Shown here: positions 6,129 to 9,260 of the stretch, in pieces
Layout of the letters: each line of letters opens with the position of its first letter
Position numbering within the stretch: the first letter of the stretch is position 1
Source: Bacteroidales bacterium
Lineage (GTDB): Bacteria; Bacteroidota; Bacteroidia; Bacteroidales; UBA10428
Direction: 5' to 3'
Length of the DNA stretch: 9,260 bases
Assembly (NCBI GenBank): GCA_030626465.1
Contig: DAOUOU010000107.1
Span: 1 to 9,260 of the forward strand
Notes under the pieces: model-generated
Seen by the model: only the letters and a program-made list of their open reading frames with translations
Told to the model about the DNA's origin: nothing
Databases searched by the model: none
Position numbers and translations under genes: made by a program

Positions 6129-6287
6129 ATGATAGTTATAAAAAGACTAATCCTTGTAGTTGTGGTTTTCTTATTGGTATCAGGATACGGATTTGACAGG
6201 ATTGATTATCGGGATGGGATGTATAAAATTGTCTGCAAGGATTTACGCAACAATGTATTGGTTTATTTCATTTTTGTTGACAGATAA
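6129..6287 (+). CDS. Small membrane or secreted protein, 52 aa, unrecognised
   Basis: An ORF of 52 codons plus TAA that starts MIVIKRLILVVVVFLLVSG, followed by a polar part (FDRIDYRDGMYKIVCKDLRN) and a hydrophobic end (VLVYFIFVDR). Residues 4-18 look like a signal peptide or membrane anchor behind two basic residues; there is one cysteine (35). I do not recognise a family. Support is contextual: a consensus TAACTTTGC motif lies 33 bases upstream and a small terminator surrounds the stop codon, so the ORF fills its own transcript almost exactly. It could instead be a roughly 200-nt RNA whose ORF is incidental, or a fragment of a longer gene. Confidence 0.45.
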   Translation: MIVIKRLILVVVVFLLVSGYGFDRIDYRDGMYKIVCKDLRNNVLVYFIFVDR

Positions 6288-6301
6288 GATTGTCAATTTT
6301 T
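6277..6301 (+). terminator. Small terminator over the stop codon of the 52-codon ORF
   Basis: TTGACA (6277-6282) pairs with TGTCAA (6291-6296) across an 8-base loop and is followed by TTTTT (6297-6301). The stop TAA (6285-6287) is in the loop. The 6-bp stem is weak, so leaky read-through toward 6424 is possible. Confidence 0.45.
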
Positions 6302-6343
6302 AATATTAAGTAAATAAGCAGTTCGAGCCTGTGAATACTCAAT

Positions 6344-6373
6344 TTTGTAAATCAAAAAAAAATATTAATTTTA
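6344..6373 (+). promoter_or_regulatory. Possible promoter of the lipoprotein/secreted-protein pair
   Basis: TTTG (6344-6347), 18 bases, then TAATTTTA (6366-6373) resembles the Bacteroidota -33/-7 pair with one mismatch in the -7 element. Transcription would start near 6380, giving a leader of about 45 bases before 6424. A weak GTTTT/AAAAC hairpin follows at about 6387-6402. Confidence 0.3.
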
Positions 6374-6423
6374 CTACGAACATAAGGTTTTCGCGGAAAA
6401 ACAGAACCTAAAAATATCAACCG

Positions 6424-7359
6424 ATGCCAAAAAAACATTTTATCAATTCCTTAATTTTTCTTTCTATTTTTGTTGTATCACTTGTCATAGTGAGTTGTAA
6501 TACGGGGAAAAAGAAGTCAGCAAAGGATGTTAGTATTGAAGACTTTGTTACTGAAGATGATATTTTTGACGATATCGATAAAGCAAAGAAGATTTTTTAT
6601 TCCTTACCTTCTCCTCTCGAAACAGCAATGCTTATCAAATCGGCAGGTGCAGAGTACGACGAAGAACTGCTTAACTCTCTGGATAACGTTTCTCAGTACA
6701 CTACCAGCAAGTCATTGGCACTTAATCTGGGAATTTATACAACCGACTTAAGTTTTGCCAGTCTCTTTGATCAGACACAAACATCAATAAGTTATATGAC
6801 TGCAGCACAGGAAATGGCTGAAGGTCTGGATATTAATGATGCTATTGATAGTGAGACAATGACACGTCTGGAGGAAAATCTTCAAAACAGGGATATTGTC
6901 ATGGACATTATTTCAGAGACTTTCTTAAATTCCAGTTCTTATCTTAAGGAACAACGGAGGCCGGATGTAGCTGCAATAGTACTTGTTGGAGGTTGGATCG
7001 AGGGTCTCTATATTGCTACTCAATTGATTGGAGACAAAGACATAACGAATAATAAACTGGTTGACAGAGTATTAGAACAAAAGCTTTCCTTCAATATTGT
7101 TCAAAGGATGCTTGATGACAATAAAGAAAATGAAAACGGAGAGCAAAATGAAGATATAGTCGATATGATCTCAGAATTAAAGGAGCTTAAAGAGGCTTTC
7201 GATAAAGTAAAAGTACAGACGAGTCAGACAGAAACGATTGATAACAAAGAAACGAACATCACAACTCTTAAATCTCAAACCACTGTTAGCGTAACTCCGG
7301 AAGACTTTAAGAAATTACAGCTAGTTGTAGATAATCTTAGAACAAGCTTTATACAATAA
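6424..7359 (+). CDS. Bacteroidota lipoprotein of unknown function
   Basis: A 311-residue protein with a lipoprotein signal: basic MPKKH, a hydrophobic stretch to about 21, and lipobox IVSC with Cys25 as the lipid anchor. The acceptor end is NTGKKKS, then an acidic segment (EDFVTEDDIFDDID, 39-52). The core (about 60-215) looks alpha-helical, with SPLETAMLIKSAGA (63-76), TTSKSLALNLGIYTTDLSF (93-111) and EQRRPDVAAIVLVGGWIEG (176-194), which read as conserved blocks. A charged, Asn/Glu-rich linker (232-245) and a possible coiled coil (246-262) precede a polar C-terminus. I know no function for this protein; it looks like a conserved lineage-specific envelope family. It is followed 12 bp later by a secreted-protein gene, so the two are probably cotranscribed. 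Confidence 0.85.
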   Translation: MPKKHFINSLIFLSIFVVSLVIVSCNTGKKKSAKDVSIEDFVTEDDIFDDIDKAKKIFYSLPSPLETAMLIKSAGAEYDEELLNSLDNVSQYTTSKSLALNLGIYTTDLSFASLFDQTQTSISYMTAAQEMAEGLDINDAIDSETMTRLEENLQNRDIVMDIISETFLNSSSYLKEQRRPDVAAIVLVGGWIEGLYIATQLIGDKDITNNKLVDRVLEQKLSFNIVQRMLDDNKENENGEQNEDIVDMISELKELKEAFDKVKVQTSQTETIDNKETNITTLKSQTTVSVTPEDFKKLQLVVDNLRTSFIQ

Positions 7360-7371
7360 ACAACAGATATC

Positions 7372-7815
7372 ATGAGAAGAACTTACTATCTGATAACACT
7401 GGTTTTTGCGTTGGCATTACTAAATAATATTGCTTCAGCTCAATGTAAAGGCTTTGCAAAAAAAATATGTAAATTAGAGCTTATACCTTATATACATGAT
7501 GGAAATTATCATGCTGCAATACTAACCGAAGGAGAAGAAGCCGAGCTCTATAAGACATTTTATTCGGGTCAGAATTATCGATTGGCTATATGTGGATCTG
7601 ATGCTCTTCCCGATATCGAATTTAAGGTTATCGATGCCTATAAAAACGTATTATACGATAATACTGAACATAATAAAGACAGGGTTTGGGATTTTCAACT
7701 TGAGGCCAGTCAACAACTAAAAATCACAGTAAAAGTTCCTAATAGTAATACTGAGTCTGAATACCCGGCGAGCGGATGTGTTGCTATAATGTTTGGGTTT
7801 AAGGAGAGTGAATAA
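7372..7815 (+). CDS. Small Sec-secreted protein with four cysteines, unknown function
   Basis: A 147-residue protein with a clear Sec signal peptide (MRRTYYLITLVFALALLNNI) and a predicted signal peptidase I cut after ASA (23). The mature part begins QCKGFAKKICK. It has four cysteines (25, 33, 74, 136), enough for two disulfides in the periplasm or outside, and alternating hydrophobic and polar stretches (FKVIDAYKNVLYDN, WDFQLEASQQLKITVKVP) suggesting a compact beta-sandwich, perhaps like pre-peptidase C-terminal domains. That comparison is only an impression. It starts 12 bp after the upstream lipoprotein gene and is followed by a strong terminator, so the two genes form one unit and may act together. 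No catalytic motif was recognised. Confidence 0.82.
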   Translation: MRRTYYLITLVFALALLNNIASAQCKGFAKKICKLELIPYIHDGNYHAAILTEGEEAELYKTFYSGQNYRLAICGSDALPDIEFKVIDAYKNVLYDNTEHNKDRVWDFQLEASQQLKITVKVPNSNTESEYPASGCVAIMFGFKESE

Positions 7816-7841
7816 AAGGATATATTCCGTTTTACATATGT

Positions 7842-7870
7842 ACCTGTGTAATTTACACAGGTTTTTTTTT
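7842..7870 (+). terminator. Strong intrinsic terminator
   Basis: ACCTGTGTA (7842-7850), loop ATT, TACACAGGT (7854-7862), then T through 7870 (nine T). A perfect 9-bp stem 26 bp after the stop of the secreted-protein gene closes the two-gene unit and separates it from the DUF4197 gene. Confidence 0.92.
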
Positions 7871-7925
7871 AACAAAAGTGTAATCTTTTCGTAAAGAATA
7901 AATATTATATACAAAACAAACCATC

Positions 7926-8765
7926 ATGAGACTGAAAATAATTACTTTATTCTTCACATCACTTTTGTTCGTATCATCATGCGATATTCTGAATCTGGAT
8001 GAGGATGGTCTGACTACCGAAGATATTGTTGAAGGATTAAAAAAGGCATTGGAAATTGGAGCTGACTCAGCTTCAGGGACCTTATCATTGCTGAATGGTT
8101 ACTATCATGGGCATGAAGTTTTTGTAAAAATTCCTTTGCCCGAGGAAGCTTCAAATATTAGAAATTCTATTAATGGTAATTCAACATTAAGAGGCATCAG
8201 CGATCTGATTGGTCTTGAGGATGCTTTTGGAAAGGTTATTTTAGCTGTAAACAGAGCAGCTGAGGATGCAGCCAAAGATGCAGCACCAATATTCAAGGAT
8301 GCTATTTCAGCACTTACAATTGGCCAGGGTTGGGACATTCTAAATGGTACTGTCCCAGGAGCCGGAAATGGAAATACGGAATTTGATTCAACTGCTGCAA
8401 CGGAATTCCTCCGAATTCAAACATATGATCCGTTAACGGATGTGTATGCACCAAAAATCAACCTGTCGCTCAATAAAGATTTAATTGGTAATATTTCTGC
8501 TTACGATGCGTGGAATGATCTGACCTCACTGTATAATTCTTTTGTTACCAGGGCAGATGTAATGACCGCAATTGAATTGGCAAATATACTTGGTGGTAAC
8601 ATAAATCTTCCCGGAGCGATAGAAACCGATATAGGTGTATTCTCCACTCAAAAAGCGCTTAACGGATTATTTTATATGGTGGGAGAGGAAGAAAAGAAGA
8701 TTCGTAAAGATCCTTTCCAATGGGGTATTGATATTATCGAAAAAGTATTTGGCTCTATTCTTTAA
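7926..8765 (+). CDS. DUF4197-family lipoprotein
   Basis: A 279-residue protein with a lipoprotein signal (MRLKIITLFFTSLLFVSSC, lipobox VSSC, lipid Cys19). From about residue 31 it follows the DUF4197 pattern: TTEDIVEGLKKALEIGAD (30-47), the block NRAAEDAAKDAAPIFKDAI (109-127), the ITIGQGWDIL-like segment (131-139), AATEFLR (157-163), AWNDLTSLYNS (195-205) and the C-terminal KALNGLFYMVGEEEKKIRKD (243-262). The biochemical role of DUF4197 is not established; members are envelope lipoproteins widespread in Bacteroidota and Proteobacteria. The gene stands behind a strong terminator with an AT-rich upstream region in which I see no good consensus promoter. Family assignment is from memory of the conserved blocks. 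Confidence 0.88.
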   Translation: MRLKIITLFFTSLLFVSSCDILNLDEDGLTTEDIVEGLKKALEIGADSASGTLSLLNGYYHGHEVFVKIPLPEEASNIRNSINGNSTLRGISDLIGLEDAFGKVILAVNRAAEDAAKDAAPIFKDAISALTIGQGWDILNGTVPGAGNGNTEFDSTAATEFLRIQTYDPLTDVYAPKINLSLNKDLIGNISAYDAWNDLTSLYNSFVTRADVMTAIELANILGGNINLPGAIETDIGVFSTQKALNGLFYMVGEEEKKIRKDPFQWGIDIIEKVFGSIL

Positions 8766-8837
8766 AATAATCTGAATTTAAGAGTAACGTAAGAGATATA
8801 CAAGGATAACAGTACAACTTTCTTTTTGTCCTTATGC

Positions 8838-8938
8838 ATCGCCTTCGCGCCTTGCACGCTATAGTGCTCCGGCGCGTAAGCGCATAGCTCCAGACGCTTA
8901 CGCTATGAGCTTCAGCGGCAGCGTGCGGAGCAAGGTGG
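8838..8938. repeat. GC-rich complex palindrome (REP/MITE-like)
   Basis: By hand count 62 of 100 bases in 8841-8940 are G or C, against 22 of 80 just before (8761-8840). The block is built of nested inverted repeats: CCTTGC (8850-8855) with GCAAGG (8930-8935), GCACGC (8854-8859) with GCGTGC (8921-8926), GCTCCG (8866-8871) with CGGAGC (8926-8931), and centrally GCGTAAGCG (8874-8882) with CGCTTACGC (8895-8903). An alternative central stem CATAGC (8883-8888) with GCTATG (8902-8907) competes with the last. GCCTTCGC occurs on both sides (8841-8848 and 8959-8966). The form suits a dispersed palindromic repeat or small non-autonomous element. Only one copy is visible, so the repeat nature is inferred. 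Confidence 0.55.
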
Positions 8939-9080
8939 TTCATTCTTTATTTATAATGCCTTCGCAATGGCAATTTCTATCGTTCTGTTCCCAAACGGAA
9001 AGGCTTTCTTTTTTATTCACATGTTGTTTTATTTCAATGGTGTTCATGAACTCACCGCCTTTCGGTGGTTCGGTTTCTAG

Positions 9081-9114
9081 ATGAGAAAAGGAAGAAAAAG
9101 AACCTTTAGCTCAT
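9081..9114. repeat. Imperfect stem-loop
   Basis: ATGAG (9081-9085) with CTCAT (9110-9114), then AAAGG (9087-9091) with CCTTT (9103-9107), give a 10-bp stem interrupted by a small internal loop, around an A-rich 11-base loop. No T-run follows. The role is unknown. Confidence 0.3.
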
Positions 9115-9180
9115 GACCAAAGGGAGTAATCAAGGCTGATAAAAAATTTGGATAAATCTAGTTCAGGATGAGACAGAATA

Positions 9181-9197
9181 CCCCCTAGAACCCCCTA
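9181..9197. repeat. Tandem CCCCCTA pair
   Basis: CCCCCTA (9181-9187), GAA, CCCCCTA (9191-9197). Read on the minus strand, the G-rich stretch at 1304-1320 has a similar arrangement (ACCCCC, five bases, CCCCCT). Both lie in intergenic DNA, so this may be a recurring low-complexity spacer element of the genome. Confidence 0.4.
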
Positions 9198-9243
9198 TTT
9201 CAACATTATAATAAGTTGAAATAATAAAATATTTTATACTTTG
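9196..9243 (+). promoter_or_regulatory. Inverted repeat with promoter-like sequence reading out of the window
   Basis: TATTTCAAC (9196-9204) and GTTGAAATA (9215-9223) form a perfect 9-bp inverted repeat with a 10-base spacer. The TTG at 9216-9218 lies 16 bases before TATACTTTG (9235-9243), which resembles TAnnTTTG with one extra base. A promoter for a gene beyond the right edge, with an operator over its -33 region, is possible but unproven. Confidence 0.3.
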
Positions 9244-9260
9244 CTAATCTAAAGGATTAA

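Larger units (their letters stand above)
8766..9260. other. Gene-free right end
   Basis: About 495 bp without a credible gene on either strand. It contains a GC-rich palindromic block (8838-8938), a CACCG/CGGTG hairpin (9053-9067), a stem-loop (9081-9114), two CCCCCTA copies (9181-9187 and 9191-9197), and an inverted repeat beside a promoter-like sequence (9196-9243). Short ORFs overlapping the GC-rich block look like by-products of its composition. Confidence 0.6.

Noticed and set aside
8755..8943. A 62-codon minus-strand ORF over the GC-rich block
   Set aside because: Its sequence is Ala/Arg/His-rich only where the palindrome lies, it overlaps the end of the DUF4197 gene, and it has no promoter or recognisable domain. 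It looks like a by-product of the repeat.
8940..9047. A 35-codon minus-strand ORF starting MNTIEIKQHVNKK
   Set aside because: It is short, has no promoter or terminator and no family I recognise, and adjoins repeat DNA. It could be a gene remnant but cannot be supported.
8766..9260. tRNA, tmRNA or CRISPR in the right-end gap
   Set aside because: No cloverleaf with a T-arm pattern, no tmRNA tag-like frame, and no regularly spaced direct repeats were found.

Overview
The window looks like a chromosomal segment of a Bacteroidota bacterium, probably of the Bacteroidales/Marinilabiliales type. It is AT-rich. Start codons mostly lack clear Shine-Dalgarno sequences. Several sites match the Bacteroidota -7 promoter motif TAnnTTTG. 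The DAHP synthase carries a C-terminal chorismate mutase, as is typical of this phylum, and there is a DUF4197-type lipoprotein. No mobile element, CRISPR array, rRNA or tRNA was recognised.

Left part (1-5293, all minus strand): a six-gene aromatic amino acid operon read right to left: pheA (prephenate dehydratase), a DAHP synthase/chorismate mutase fusion, aroB, aroD, aroC and tyrA, which is cut by the left edge. It covers entry to the shikimate pathway, steps 2, 3 and 7, and the first committed enzymes of both the Phe and Tyr branches. aroE, aroK and aroA are not in view. Spacing is 74 bp, 44 bp, a 26-bp overlap, 152 bp, and a 4-bp ATGA overlap. In front of pheA lies what reads as a complete ribosome-mediated attenuator: a TATATTTG promoter, a 19-residue leader peptide with six Phe and three Tyr, a candidate antiterminator beginning at the base after the leader stop codon, and a perfect 10-bp terminator hairpin with a T-tract just before pheA. 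This is the main finding. It also implies that pheA starts at 5123 and not at the in-frame upstream ATG at 5180, which lies inside the attenuator.

Middle (5294-6423): nth (endonuclease III) is divergent from the operon and ends in a small terminator whose loop contains the nth stop codon. It is followed by a compact unit with its own TAACTTTGC promoter, a 52-codon membrane or secreted ORF, and a terminator that again holds the stop codon in its loop.

Right part (6424-8765, plus strand): three envelope proteins. A lipoprotein of unknown function is followed 12 bp later by a small Sec-secreted cysteine-containing protein and a strong terminator, and then by a DUF4197 lipoprotein.

Far right (8766-9260): no credible gene. 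It holds a sharply GC-rich complex palindrome that looks like a REP/MITE-type repeat, some smaller hairpins and C-rich repeats, and an inverted repeat next to a promoter-like sequence pointing out of the window.
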